DNA from: Plotosus lineatus | Lineage: Eukaryota; Chordata; Actinopteri; Siluriformes; Plotosidae | Length of the DNA stretch: 64,000 nt | NCBI GenBank assembly: GCA_024760905.1 | Contig: CM045733.1 | Location: 70,302,001-70,366,000 of the forward strand | Reading direction: 5' to 3' | Shown here: positions 35,727 through 47,451 of the stretch, one piece after another | Layout of the letters: every line of letters starts with the position of its first letter | How positions within the stretch are numbered: position 1 is the first letter of the stretch | The notes under the pieces: model-generated | The model's input: only the letters and a program-made list of their open reading frames with translations | Told to the model about the DNA's origin: nothing | Databases searched by the model: none | Made by a program: the position numbers and the translations under genes

Positions 35727-35892
35727 AGTTGAGGTCCATGTACCAGGCATCATTGCCGCACTGGTACTTCCAGATGGTTTGTCCGATGGAGCAAACTAGG
35801 GAGATGGCCAACAAGCAGCCGAAAAGCACCAGGATCTGAAAGTTTGTGATGCGCTCTACATTGGACAGCTTCAGAGGAGGCCGCGTGGAGTT
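35727..35892 (-). CDS. atp8a1: atp8a1 exon: TM3
   Basis: This 166-nt exon has acceptor tttcag and donor gtaagc. It encodes NSTRPPLKLSNVERITNF, the hydrophobic TM3 (QILVLFGCLLAISLVCSIG) and an extracellular or luminal loop ending WYMDLN plus one base of a tyrosine codon (fragment 224-278). An ORF running through it into both introns is an accident of the flanking sequence. Confidence 0.95.
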
Positions 35893-36439
35893 CTGAAAGA
35901 AGAGTAATGCCAATTTACAGTAATTTGGTTGGTGAGGTTGAGGCTCAGCAACATAAGTGGCAACAAAATGAAGTCAGCTGATGACCGAAAGGTACGAAAA
36001 GAGCAGGTTATCACAAAAAGACTTTTTTTCTTTCCCAATGATACAAATATAAATATTTAATATAAAATTGAGGAACAGAAGATGAATGAATTATATCAAA
36101 TATCAAAAATAAATTGCCATTAAATTGTCCTGACCTTATACCTATTGAAATTATTTGGGATGAAGATATTATGGCGTGGTTTGATTTGCCTATCATTAAT
36201 TCAAGATGCTGCTGAAAATGTAACAAAAATCTGGATGGGAGTAAACTTTGTGTTGCTCAAGTGTGTAAAAAAACCCAAAAAACAAACAAACAAAAAAAAA
36301 AAACCATGGGAATTACATGCTGTAATCACAACCAAAAATAAGCCAACAAAAATGAGTGTGTACCATTTTTTTTTTAAGAGAGCAGTGTATATTCCAAATA
36401 AACTGAACACGTCATTAACACCACCTGTACATGAGTTCC

Positions 36440-36537
36440 TTTATATTATATATATATATACACATATATATACACACATATACTGTGTATAATATATATA
36501 TATATATACATACACACACATACATATACTGTGTATA

Positions 36538-36579
<42 letters not shown>

Positions 36580-36600
36580 TGTGTATAATATATATATGTA

Positions 36601-36668
<68 letters not shown>

Positions 36669-36671
36669 TAT

Positions 36672-36707
<36 letters not shown>

Positions 36708-36732
36708 TATATTATATATATATATATATAAA
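36440..36732. repeat. large TA/CA/TG compound array
   Basis: About 290 bp of TA, CA and TG dinucleotide blocks with three spaced copies of CTGTGTATAATATATATA. It is the source of the long Y-I-Y-I and C-V-C-V reading frames on both strands. Confidence 0.95.
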
Positions 36733-36765
36733 ATACAGAAAAAAAAGAACAGATTGAATAATTGT

Positions 36766-36895
36766 TTGCAATGGTCTGGCAAGGGGTTCAGGGTGTATCC
36801 CACATTTAGCCAATGTCAGCTGAGATAGGGACCAGCCCCCGCATGACCCCAGTAGGATTATATTTATTTGTGAGTGAATGAGTGTGTTAGGGCAT
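36766..36895 (+). mobile_element. L2-type SINE/LINE tail fragment
   Basis: GGTTCAGGGTGTATCCCACA, GTCAGCTGAGATAGGGACCA, GCCCCCGCATGACCCCAGTA and GGATTATA match the conserved 3' region shared by fish L2 LINEs and their SINEs. Confidence 0.65.
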
Positions 36896-36938
36896 TGTAC
36901 AGTTGTGTTCAAAATAACAGCAGTCAATAAAGTGATCA

Positions 36939-37248
36939 GTGGAGGCCTGGTGGTAAAGGACACTGGATCGCTGATCCTAAGGTTGGGGGTTCAAGTCCCC
37001 CTCTTCTCAGGGTTGTCACTGTCCCCCACCGGTGCAGCAAAATTGGTTATCAAAGGCCGGCGATGTCTCTCACTATCTATGGTGAGAGTTTCATGTAAAA
37101 GAACCATTGCTGACTTTCACAAAGAGTAGGCTGCAAAGGGTTGTGTCAGGAAGGGAATCCGACATAAAAACCTATGCCAAATCAAACGTGCGAATCATTC
37201 ACTGTGGCGACCCCTGAAAAAGGGGAAAGAAATAGATAGACATCACTG
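36939..37248 (+). mobile_element. tRNA-headed SINE, copy 2
   Basis: Head GGAGGCCTGGTGGTAAAGG, B box GGGTTCAAGTCCCC, body ATCAAAGGCCGGCGATGTCT, tail TCACTGTGGCGACCCCTGAA and AAAGGGGAAAGAAATAGATAGA. AAGTGATCA occurs directly before (36930-36938) and after (37249-37257), a 9-bp target duplication inside the host Tc1-like element. Confidence 0.88.
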
Positions 37249-37485
37249 AAGTGATCAATTGCTGTTTTTGGTAGAAATTATATTTCTTCATAGCAAAGAA
37301 TTTACTATCAGGTGTAGTTGAGTAATAGAATCCAACAGACCCAACAGTCATGGCCTGCATGCTAGTATAATTAAATTACTAATTGAAAGGGGTGTGTTCA
37401 AAGTAATAGCACTGTGGAGTTCAATTAGTGGCATCATTCATTCTTTGAAAAACAGGTGTCAATTATTGTCCTTATTTAAAAAATG

Positions 37486-37803
37486 GTGGCACGGTGGCGT
37501 AGTGGTTAGCACGTCCGCCTCACAGCAAGAAGGCCTGGGTTCGATTCCCGGCCTGAGCGTTTCTGTGTGGAGTTTGCATGTTCTCCCCGTGCTTGCGTGG
37601 GTTTCCTCCGGGTGCTATGGTTTCCTCCAAAGACATGCACAGTAGGACAATTGGCCGTTCGAAATTGCCCGTAGGTTCGCATCGTGCAGAAGGCAATGGC
37701 AAACCACTGCACTAATCCTGCCAAGAAAACCTCCATGAAGATGATAACCAGGGCGTTATCCTTCATGGAGAGTCGCCAATGGTCGACTCAGGCTCTAGAT
37801 AGA
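37486..37803 (+). mobile_element. tRNA-headed SINE, GGCACGGTGGC family, copy 1
   Basis: GGCACGGTGGCGTAGTGGTT (A-box region), GGGTTCGATTCCCGGCC (B box), TGTGTGGAGTTTGCATGTTC, then GGCAATGGCAAACCACTGCA, GATGATAACCAGGGCGTTAT and a CTAGATAGA tail. A copy at 48547-48879 aligns end to end with few changes. Confidence 0.85.
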
Positions 37804-38929
37804 AAGGTTTAAGGAATGAAGGGAGTGAATGTTGTACATACAGGTTATAGAACATTTCTCTCTGAAATTATGAGGAAAATGGGTTGTTCCAGACAGTGTT
37901 CAGAAGAACAGAGTAATTTGATTACAGAGTTGATTGGAGAGGGGAAAACAAAGGAGAGCAGAAAATGACAGGCTGCTCAGATAAAATGATCACAAATGCT
38001 TTAAAATGGCAACCAAAACCTGAAAGACGTGGAAGAAAGTGAAAAACTACCATTCGAATGGATCGAAGAAGAGTCAAAATTGCAAGGACTCAGCCAACGA
38101 TCAGCTCCAGGAAGATTAAAGAAGGTCTAAAGTCCCTGTGAGTCCTGTTACAATTCGAAGACGCCTACGTGAAGCCGAGATATCGGCAAGAATCTCCCGC
38201 AAAGTCCCACTGTTGAAAAAAAAAAAAAAAAAAGACGTGCTGAAGAGGTTACTATTTGCCAAAGAGCAATGGGGCAACATTTTGGTTGAATGATGAAAGT
38301 AAGAATGTCGTTTTTGGGTCTAGTGGCCAGAGACATTTTGTCAGACTTGACCAATCACTGAATTCAAGCCACAGTACACTGTGAAGGCAGTGAAGCCTTG
38401 TGGTGCAAGCGTCATGTACTATTTATCGTATACCAGAGAATAGCACAAATCTGATATATTTTTCTTGATGTTTTGATTTGTAATAGAATGTATCACATTC
38501 CCAATGCATTTGTGCGTAAGCAAATAAAAGCTATTATAAGAATTTGAAGCTTTATTTACTTTTTTAAACACAGTGCTATTATTTAGAACACAACTGTACT
38601 GTACACTCATGTCCTTGTACTCATCACGTCAGCAGCCCTCAAGTGTCAGGAGTGTTCAATCATTCTGTCATTATTTCCTGTTGTCATGTCTTTGAAATAT
38701 TCAGTAATTCATGAAAGCCTATTCTAGAAAGTCAGCGTGATGCACACGTTCTCCTGTTGCCTGATTTTCCTCTCCATACATCACTGTGTCCTGAGTGCAA
38801 CACTGTCAGCATCATTACCTCTATTCAACTGGTTGAGAACTTTAACACACCAGAATTTGAAAACAGTGATTTTATTTATACACCTTACCATGGTAGAGGG
38901 GTTACCGTATCCTTATGGTCATAGAAGCT

Positions 38930-40770
38930 GTGTTTTCGGGGTTATTATGACCCCGGTAGGATAACCCAAAGTAAACAGGTCCTAGTTGACGGTCCAGACT
39001 ATGTGCAGTTCAGAAGACCCCTATGGATAAAGTTAAAAGGACAGTTTCTCCTTGCAAAAATGCGGGTCACAGGCCTGGCTCAGGGGGTCTCAAAGGCAAG
39101 CTTCTAGTGGTTGGGCTTCTGCCCATGGAGCCAGGCCAAGCCCAGCATGAAAAAGAGACATGGTACCACTCTACCATGAACCTACTACCTGTAGAAGGGT
39201 CTATGGTGCACTTCGAGTTAGGCGGCAGCCAAAGGCATGATTCATTTCGGATCGATCCTTGGCTAGTGACTCGGAATCTCGGGACAAGGAATACAGTCTC
39301 TGCCTCCCCAATGTGGGAGAAGCCTGAGCTGGTGCAAGAGGTTAAGAGATACTGACTAAATACAGTTGAACTCGCCTCAACATAGCTTGGGCAGTGGAAC
39401 CCCCCCCAAGCCAAGAGGGGCTGGATTTTATTCAATTCTGGAGTTGCTGGAGAGGGGCAGTGAACCAGAGTGGGCATCTTTGTTGCTCCTGTTTCAGTGC
39501 CCACACGTTGGGGTTCTCCCCGGAAGACAAAAGCTTATCTCTGCCTTCGGGTGAGAGGACAAGTCCTGACTGTTTGTGCTTATGCACCTAATGGCAGTCC
39601 AGAGTACACACTCTTTTTGAAGTCTTTCGGTGGTGCGTTGAAGAACACTCCCCCTTGGGATTTCTTCATTGTTCTGAAAGAATTCAACACCCATGTGGGC
39701 AATGGCGGTGTGACCTGGAAGGGCGTGATTGGTAGGTACGGCCTCTCCAATCTGATGATGAATTGAGTTTCGTTGTCGGATTTCTGTGCCCATCATGGGT
39801 TGCACCAGAACACCCTGAGCTGCAGTTCAATGATCAACTTTGTCGTCGTGTCTCCTGGGACATTTGGTGGAGTCCCTTGTCAGAGGGGCCTTTAACCTCC
39901 ACCAATCACAGAGCTACAACCACATCCCAAAGAAGGCAGGGGACATGAAATCCAAATGATCCATGTTTTGTGCCACAATTATTGAGACAGCAGTCCATGG
40001 CTGTGACTGGAAGGTGGCTGTCATGGTGACACTCCTTAACCCAGTGGTGGACACCTGCATTGAGGGAACTGTCCAGCTGAAAAAGGAGGCCTATCAGGAC
40101 TTTTTGTTCTGTGGAAGGCAGCAGATAGGTACTGGCAGGCCAATCATGCTACAGCCCAGGCTGTTGCTGATGCAAGATCTCTGATATGGGAGGAGCTCAG
40201 TGAGGGCGTGGAAGGCAACTATCAGTTGGCCTCAAAAGATTCTGACCCAACATCTCAGGAGGCAGAAGCAGTTTTCCACAAATACTGTTTACAGTGGAAG
40301 TGGGGAGCTTCTCACCTCGACTGGAGATGACGTCTTGAGATGGATGGAATATTTTGACAACTTCCTCAATCCACTGACATGCCCTACTTTTAAGAAGATG
40401 ATCCTGGGGGTTTGGATGGGGGTCCGCCAATTGTTGGGGGTGGACAAGATCCGCCGTGAATATCTCGGAGCTCTGCATGTTGTCGCACTGTCCTGGTTGA
40501 CACGTCTCTGCAATATCACATGGTCATCAAGGGTGATACCTCTGGGATGGCAAACTGGGGTGGACCAGCGATTGTGTTCCCATCATCGTGAGATCACACT
40601 CCTCAGCCTTCCCAGGAAATTCTATGCACTAGTATTACAAAAGAAGGATCCGACCAATAGTTGTCCTTGGATTCAAAAGGGAAAATGTGGTTTTCGTCCT
40701 GGCCACAATATTCGACCAGCTCAATACACTACAGAATCCTGGAGACAATTTATATTGCTAATCTATCAAA
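38930..40770 (+). mobile_element. degraded non-LTR retrotransposon (endonuclease plus start of RT)
   Basis: Broken plus-strand frames give, in order, TRNLGTRNTVSASPMWEKPE and LVQEVKRY; VCAYAPNGSPEYTLFLKSFG; IVLKEFNTHVGNGGVTWKGV with IGRYGLSNL (endonuclease core); then LGALHVVALSWLTRLCNITW, EITLLSLPRKFYALVLQKKD and KGKCGFRPGHNI (reverse transcriptase). The order matches a fish non-LTR element different from the L2/Rex1-like LINE at 15-18 kb. Many stops and frameshifts; truncated near 40770. Confidence 0.8.
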
Positions 40771-41034
40771 TGACTGTAACCTTCCATAACCCTTTTTCCT
40801 CCAAGAAGGTAAGAGATGAATCATCTGAGGCTTAGTGATAAAACAAACAAAACACTGCATGCATGCAGACCAGCACAGCAGTGTGTTGAAGTCCATCGTA
40901 CCTGTGAAGACATCGGCCCCGACTACCTCTTCCACAGACTATTGTGCTGTTTCAATAAACTCCTTAAGTGTTCAAAAGCTGCTTTAGGAAATCTCCTGTG
41001 GAGAAAGGGTGTTTAGAGATACGAGAAGGCTCAC

Positions 41035-41146
41035 CTGCATGAGCTTGGTGTCATGTCCTGTGTAGACCACAATGCCATGCACCCACTGTGTGTTCCTGAG
41101 CTGTGCCCCTCTCAGGAGAATCTGATCTGGACCCAGTGGCACTGTG
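41035..41146 (-). CDS. atp8a1: atp8a1 exon: [12 protein letters not shown] segment
   Basis: This 112-nt exon has acceptor aatccag and donor gtgagc. It starts with one base closing the split codon, then [19 protein letters not shown] and ends [10 protein letters not shown] (fragment 187-223). It is the end of the actuator domain leading back to TM3; LRGAQLRNT and YTGHDTK are P4-ATPase signatures. Confidence 0.95.
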
Positions 41147-41624
41147 CTGGATTTAAAAAAAAAAGAAAAGAAAAGAAAAATGTAGAAATAAAAAGAAACG
41201 CAATGTCAGAGTGGAGGGTGACAGGGCCGCTACTATTCGAAATAAAATTCTATTCCAGCTTTAACAAAAATTAATTGAATAAAATAAATAATAGAATAAG
41301 ATGCTGATTTTGTTTCTGTGTACTGACGAACTTCAGGGTCTCATTCAGAACACAATGTCTGAAAATGTCTCAACATGCAGATAGCATGAACATCGTTGAT
41401 AACTGATTGATGTACATCAAGTGTCTAATACTCCATCAATACTGGTCGTGTTCTCATTTGTAATATTTTTTCTGTGTGTATTTGTTGTCGATGATGGGTT
41501 GGGGTGTTTTTCTCTCATTTTTTTTAAGCTACTTGAATACAAAGGGGTCCTGTTTCCACTTTTGTTGGAAGATCCACATAGACTTGACGAATCCCTGGCA
41601 CTGAGGTGGATTCCCATGCAAACA

Positions 41625-42035
41625 TGCTCTGTGTTCACACCCTATCGGAAAAGGCAGACGCAAGGTGGGAAGGACACATAGTACGCAAGGAAGACACTTG
41701 AATCCCTAAAGTTCTTCTCTATGGTGAGCTGTCAGTAAGAAAACATCAGGCAAGGGGACCAAAACACCACTTCAAAGTCTGCCTCAAAGCCACATTCAAA
41801 AGCCTGCAAATCCCTATTGATACCTGGTAAACCCTTGCTGCAGACCACTCAGCTGAGCGTAATCTAACAATTGAAGGGACAAAGACAGCTGATCAAATGA
41901 GAGCACCATGGAAAGCACAAGCAGACAGTTCATCTGTTCAGCTACCTACAGATCCAAAGTGCGAGACACGTGTTAGACAGTTCCCAGCTAAGATTGACCT
42001 CATCAGGAACTTTAGAAATCACCTTGCCAAAAAAT
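41625..42035 (+). mobile_element. LINE C-terminal domain remnant
   Basis: The plus-strand reading gives WEGHIVRKEDT-like, IPKVLLYGELSVRKHQARGP, LKATFKSLQIPIDTW and LAADHSAERNL, which resemble the post-RT region of non-LTR elements (the R-W-x-G-H-V-x-R... LFYGEL pattern). It could be part of the 39-kb element or a separate insertion in the next intron. Confidence 0.65.
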
Positions 42036-42083
42036 AGTTCACGTCACTGAACATGATGGACCAACATCACATGTCCCTTTTAC

Positions 42084-42211
42084 CTGTGTCCATCCAGACG
42101 AATGTTGCCTACAAACTCGTACAGATGCCTGTTGGGACTTTCGCACTCCATACGACCAGACAAACGCATCAGACTGTCAAGGTCCTTTATCTCTGAGGTG
42201 ATCTGAAGGCC
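42084..42211 (-). CDS. atp8a1: atp8a1 exon: late actuator domain
   Basis: This 128-nt exon has acceptor atcctag and donor gtaaaa. It encodes GLQITSEIKDLDSLMRLSGR and on to YEFVGNIRLDGH, plus two bases of a serine codon (fragment 144-185). The MECESPNRHLYEF stretch is strongly conserved in ATP8A proteins. Confidence 0.94.
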
Positions 42212-43725
42212 CTAGGATTGAATAAATCAACAGAAAAATGTGATAAAGGACCAAAGTGAGCTTGTTGAAATCCTGATCACAAAGTCAAAGACGAGAAGAG
42301 TTTGCACAGTTGTGCTTTTTTAGTACAATAATCGACACGTACACTCACTGTAAAATCACAACGACATGCATTTTCTAATCAGTCAATCATGTGGCACCAC
42401 CCCAACTCGGAATAATCATGCAGATAAAGGTCAAAAACTTCAGTTAATATACATGTTAAACATGATGAGGCCTCTTGGAGTTTAAACTGTATCTTGGACG
42501 ATTGGATTGCAAATGGACAGCCAAGACATTGTAATTTACGTCCGTGCCTGTTCTGCATCCAGCTGACAACTTGTGGTCGGATTTCATTACTACCTACACC
42601 ACATTCTTACAGCATTGTACAGAACAAATGAAGATGATTTGCATTAGCATTAACATTACATATGATGTGGACAAATATGTCCCTGAACATCTCAACATAT
42701 GGTTCAAGTGAATTCACTGTGAACACATGTTGGTGGTCGCTTATGCTTTATTGTTTAGTGCTGTCTACTTACGATCTCATCACACATGATCCATTTAAAG
42801 AAAAATAAGAAAAAAGTGCAAATGAAAGTGATTTAGTTATTGGCAACAGAAGGGCCGATTTAAATATTTAATGGGACCATTCACTAGTGCATGTCATGTG
42901 TTTTATCTTCCGTGATTACTTCAATTTGGCAGAAAATAATTTCCTGCTTAACCAGGAACTACTTGGCTGTATAGTACTGATTTGTAGAAAGTGGAAAAGT
43001 GTGAGATCAAGTGTCCTGCGTTTCCACTCCGCAAGATGCGATATTTACCAATATCATTCCATTTGCAGAGGTAATTGAAAATTGTGTACAAGACTAAGAA
43101 AATGATTTTACATGTATTTCATCTTTAGTTAATATCCCTTGGGGGGCTGAATATTAATTGCTGATCTCTATCTCTCTCTCTCGCTCTCTCTCTCTCATGT
43201 ATAACAAACAAATATGAAACTTTATAACCATGTTAAGCAGAACGGGATCTCAGAAAGCTCATGTGAAAGTGCTAAACATAAAACTGCAGTATTTGGAATC
43301 TTGCTGTGGTATAAAATGAAATGGATGTGCTATTAATGCAGCAGCCCACACTGGGTTCCACTTCCTGTCAGCCAACATCAGGAATCTATACAAGCGTACA
43401 GTCTACACAGATGTAAACTCTAGACTATTGTGAGTGAAAAATCACAGTCAGCAGTTTCTAAAATTCATAAACTAGAGCATTTGATAACTGTTCTGCAATG
43501 GCACCAAGTCACCAATGTTACAATTCCCCCGTTCTGAATTGAAGTCTGATATAAATATTAACTGAAGCTTTTCACATCTCTGATGATTTCACAAGTGTTT
43601 ATTACATGATGTGAATATAATAACCGCACAGTCAGATGTACAGGCATTCCTTATGAAACAATCATTCAGCGCACATTTGATTGCATTAAACACACAAACC
43701 AAATGTAGAGCAACATTAAACCTTT

Positions 43726-43793
<68 letters not shown>

Positions 43794-44330
43794 ACAAAGT
43801 GAGCTAAAGCACTATGCTACAATTTCTCATTTCTGATGCAGGGAACCCAATTCATTCTTAGCACTGCATCATTGGACTATTACTAAATCATTGCCATCCC
43901 ATAACCAAATTATTGCATTATTGATTTTTGCACAGTTGGAACACCAAAAATAGTAACCATCGTGTTACCATCGTGGCCATCGAGTCTTATATTTTGAATG
44001 AATAATAAAACAATTATACAATAAGGCTTTCATATGGAATGGAATATTATTTTCGGATTGTGTTGTTTGCTGAGGACAAACTCTGAATCATACTTTGGCT
44101 CATTCAATAATTTCTTATTGACATAAGAGAGAACAGAAGAAAAGCAAAATAAAAAGAGCTCATGGGTTATTCGTACTGAAAGCATTATCCTGAGTTTGTG
44201 AGGTGGATACTATTGCACTTTTTCCATCTAGCATACACATTAAATTACAATAAAGAACATAATAAATAATGATGCACATCTTAGTAAAAATACATTATTT
44301 TATGATTAAAAAAAAGCAAGAAATACTCAC
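42212..44330. other. intron, no gene recognised
   Basis: It holds a CT patch at 43168-43196 and a (CA)n array at 43729-43797. No gene or mobile element was recognised. Confidence 0.45.
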
Positions 44331-44400
44331 TTGTCGGATTTTAAGGTTTGTTTCTCCATCCAGGTTTGAGGTTTCTATATAACACATTCCTTGAGGCTCA
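44331..44400 (-). CDS. atp8a1: atp8a1 exon: DGET actuator motif
   Basis: The acceptor ctatag is followed by one base finishing the serine, then [19 protein letters not shown] and KIRQ before gtgagt. It is 70 nt, fragment 121-143. DGET is the actuator-domain dephosphorylation loop of P4-ATPases (TGES in ion pumps); its glutamate is needed to hydrolyse the aspartyl phosphate when lipid is transported. Confidence 0.95.
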
Positions 44401-45128
44401 CTATAGCAATAGTAAACATAATTATAAATGAAATGGAAATTTGTATCTAGTATTGTACATAAAGTAAAGCTATAAACAGACAAAATCTTCAAATTGTACA
44501 ATTTATCTAGTGAAATACATAACAGGTCAACAAACAAATGCAGGTTAAATATTTAATCACAAATATTATACAATACAAGTTTATACACTTAGCATTTATT
44601 AGGTTACAATGTGGGAAGAACAAACAGCTACATGCAAACAAACAACCAAAGATGTCAAACGGATAGTGCACAAGTAGAGGCAGTTTCTCTCATTCCAGAT
44701 GTGTCAGGTTTGTCAAAAAATGTTTCAATGTTTAAATTACTTTTTAAATTAATTTTACAATGTAAAGCGGCTTTGTGACAATGAAAACTTTACAAAGCGC
44801 TGGACAAATAAAACTGAACTGAATTAACAGATTTTGTTTTTAAAACAACTTCTGAAAGAAAAATGAACATTTTTTTAAAGCTACAAACAAACCAAATGCT
44901 TTCAAAGCTAATTTAAATCCACCAAACCTGAAACAAATTGCAGCATGCTGACATCTTTGTTAAAAAGCTTGTATTGAGCTGTTGTCTTGTTTAGTTGTAC
45001 AATCATGCAACAAAGGAGAAGGCAGCATAGTGACAGCACATGGATGGAACATTAGCACGGAATGCCAAAGCATATTGCCCGAACGAAAAGATACTAAACT
45101 GCTCTTCGTTTTACCCTCGAAAATAAAT

Positions 45129-45595
45129 TACAGGGATCCCTCACTTTCCGCAGTTAATTGGGACCAAGATTCCCCCACGACCGCTGAATTCCATAAAGTA
45201 GGATGAACTCCCCTTGACTGACGTATATGTACATAATATCAATATATACATATTCAATGCTATAAACAATTATAATAACAAACATTCAAAAATAATGCAT
45301 AAGATCTAAATAAAATGTAAATACATACACATACAGACGCTCGCACACTCAGATGCGCACCTCACATGAAATGTAAGTAGTTTTGATGGGAGGTTTTGGG
45401 TTTTTTATTTTGTTTGTTTGGGGTTTTTTCCTTAATTGGCCTTGTTTTTGTGTCATTTTCCTTAACTTTCCCACATTTTTCCTTAATTTCCTTATTTTTT
45501 TTAATTCAATGAATATTAAAAAAAAAAACAAAAAAAAAAACACGATGCACTGAAGCCACATGAATTGAAGCGCAAAGTAGTGAGAGATCCCTGTA
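45129..45595 (+). mobile_element. MITE (CAGGGATCCCTCACT ends), intact copy
   Basis: A 467-bp element with inverted ends TACAGGGATCCCTCACTTTC and TTACAGGGATCTCTCACTAC (reverse complement of the right end), with TA at each border. It has no coding capacity. It is the uninterrupted partner of 33753-34394; a fragment of the same family is at 55615-55705. Confidence 0.9.
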
Positions 45596-46230
45596 ATAAA
45601 TCTTGAACTAATAAAAGAGAATCTTTTCTCCCGTGTCTCAGATGGTGCATTTTCTTTTTAAATACACAACCATATCCAGTCACAACTTTCAACTACTAAA
45701 TGTGTAAACCAGCCTCTATTTGAAATAAAGTGCCTCCTAAAAGTCTATGATGAGTGCCATCATTTTAGATTTCGTTCGTCAAAGGATCACATGCGACGGC
45801 ATGCAGCCATGCACTGCACAAACGTGTATGCTAACTCCAGTCATTCAACAGATTTTTCTAAAAAGAGCTTCACTTAAAGTGCCCTGCACAAATACCAAAA
45901 AAAAGTCATTCAGGATGTCTCCAGGCTTATTGATACAGGGAGACAACAGAGCCCGGGATATACAGGAGGAATAATTAAGACTCTGAACAGATCGATCAGT
46001 GTTGTGAAAAAATATATACAGCAGCGCTACTACAGAACCTCACTTCCACACACAGGACCAGGTGAAACATTTGAGAAGTCACCAAAACTCTGCAAAACCA
46101 AATAAATAAATAAATAGCTGGCAACAAACTGCAGCTAGAAAGGCTGCAAATGCCAAATAAATGGGAAAAGTGTGCACACTGCAGCAATCACAGGGGAAAG
46201 GAACACCTTTTACCAAGCAGGGTTGTTCTT

Positions 46231-46420
46231 AACAGCTACATTTAGGGCATTTGGCAGATACTTTCATCCAAAGCAACTTCCAGTTAACATTTTATACAAC
46301 AGCATAATTGAGGGCGTTGCTCAAACACCCAACCACTCAACAGAGGAGGTAGTGGGCACTGAACCCCCAGCCTTCGGCTCGCTAACTAATTTGCCTTAAC
46401 CGCCACTGCCTCAGCCAGGC
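46231..46420 (-). mobile_element. SINE fragment, minus strand
   Basis: The reverse complement has GAGGCAGTGGCGGTTAAGGC, GCTGGGGGTTCAGTGCCCAC, TGAGCAACGCCCTCAATTAT and GAAAGTATCTGCCAAATGCC, a diverged fish tRNA SINE. It is related to 31445-31640. Confidence 0.65.
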
Positions 46421-47286
46421 AATCAGCCACTATTGCTGAATAAAAACTTTCACTGTTGTACAGAAGTTTTTTCTGAAATTAAGCAAATGCGAATAGACTT
46501 GATCCAGTTTAACAAATACACATAACTACTGTGCGTAACACACGACTTAAAACCAACTCGCTAATGCTAACAAACCAACAGTAGAAAAGCTTGCACGTGG
46601 ATGCTTTTCATGGCCACTTAGAAACAAACAAAGCAAAGGAAACTGTTGCTTAATATTCAGATGTATTACTCCGTTCACTAAAAGCTACAGCTTACTCTTG
46701 GTTTGCGTGCTTGTTTGTTCACAGGACTCCACAAGAAGTTATGGGTGGAGATTCAAGAAATCTCTTTGGACAAGAAAGACTCACAATATTTTGGAAATGA
46801 TCCGCATAAAATTCTGGATTCAGAATTTTTATTCTTAAAAGAACCTTTGACTTTGTGAGACAGGATTTTTTTTTGACATTTGGGATCACATGAGGTATTG
46901 CTAGGCTTGGCTCAAGGTTTGTGCTCTTAAGTTGCTCTTGTTACGCATTTTGCCAGAATTATCAAAATTCCTATACACTCAAAACGGCACGTTACAATCA
47001 ATCCCTAAGTACAAATCTGACTTTAAAATAAATTGGATGTAGACGTGATTGACAAGTAAATTCATCCAAAAACATAAATCAGAGTTGTTTGTTTTTTTTG
47101 AAGTCTGAGATTATGCTCGCAATGAAACCAAGTTATGTCAGCATTAGTACAATTAACTTTGACAGCCAAGGTGGACAATCACAGAAAGCACAAAGTCAAA
47201 AAAAAAAGAAAGAAAAAGAAAAATTTCATTCATCCACCTGTGTAATGCTAAACTCACTCTCTCACTCTCACACTCACACGCGCACA

Positions 47287-47289
<3 letters not shown>

Positions 47290-47323
<34 letters not shown>

Positions 47324-47331
47324 ACACACAC
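47290..47331. repeat. (CA)n array downstream of alternative exon B
   Basis: In the sense strand this is a TG array beginning 46 nt after the 5' splice site of alternative exon B, with one TATG interruption. A CACACGCGCACACGCG block and CACTCT repeats extend it to about 47255. Confidence 0.95.
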
Positions 47332-47377
47332 CCCCCTTTCCCCTGCAGCGCTCATGCAGCACGTCGCTGTTCCTGAC

Positions 47378-47451
47378 CTGGACGACAGAATGATGAGGTC
47401 AGCTGGGAGGTGATCTCCGTTGGAGGCTCGCACTACCTCCCCTATCGCCAC
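47378..47451 (-). CDS. atp8a1: atp8a1 alternative exon B (actuator domain)
   Basis: This 74-nt exon has acceptor aatgtaag and donor gtcagg. It encodes VAIGEVVRASNGDHLPAD then LIILSS plus two bases of the split serine. It is interchangeable with exon A: same length, entry and exit phases, and homologous product. Because 74 is not a multiple of three, including both or neither would shift the frame. The acceptor has a poor pyrimidine tract just before its AG. A sense-strand (TG)n tract begins 46 nt into the downstream intron, a plausible regulatory element. Confidence 0.92.

Larger units (their letters stand above)
36898..38598 (+). mobile_element. Tc1-like transposon holding two SINEs
   Basis: The left end TACAGTTGTGTTCAAAATAA and right end TTATTTAGAACACAACTGTA are inverted repeats with TA borders. 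Inside, 37940-38400 is a ruined transposase gene: CSDKMITNALKWQPKPERRG, VPVTIRRRLREAEISARISR and SDLTNH-like pieces, with stops and an A19 tract at 38216-38234. Subtracting the two SINEs leaves about 1.07 kb, a reasonable size for a shrunken Tc1 element. Confidence 0.82.

Noticed and set aside
35335..35913. 192-codon minus-strand ORF as a separate membrane protein gene
   Set aside because: Its first 61 residues are the TM3 exon of atp8a1; the remainder is intronic hydrophobic-coded sequence after the gtaagc donor.
41053..41274. plus-strand ORF at the QILLRGAQ exon
   Set aside because: Shadow of the atp8a1 exon 41035-41146 read on the opposite strand.
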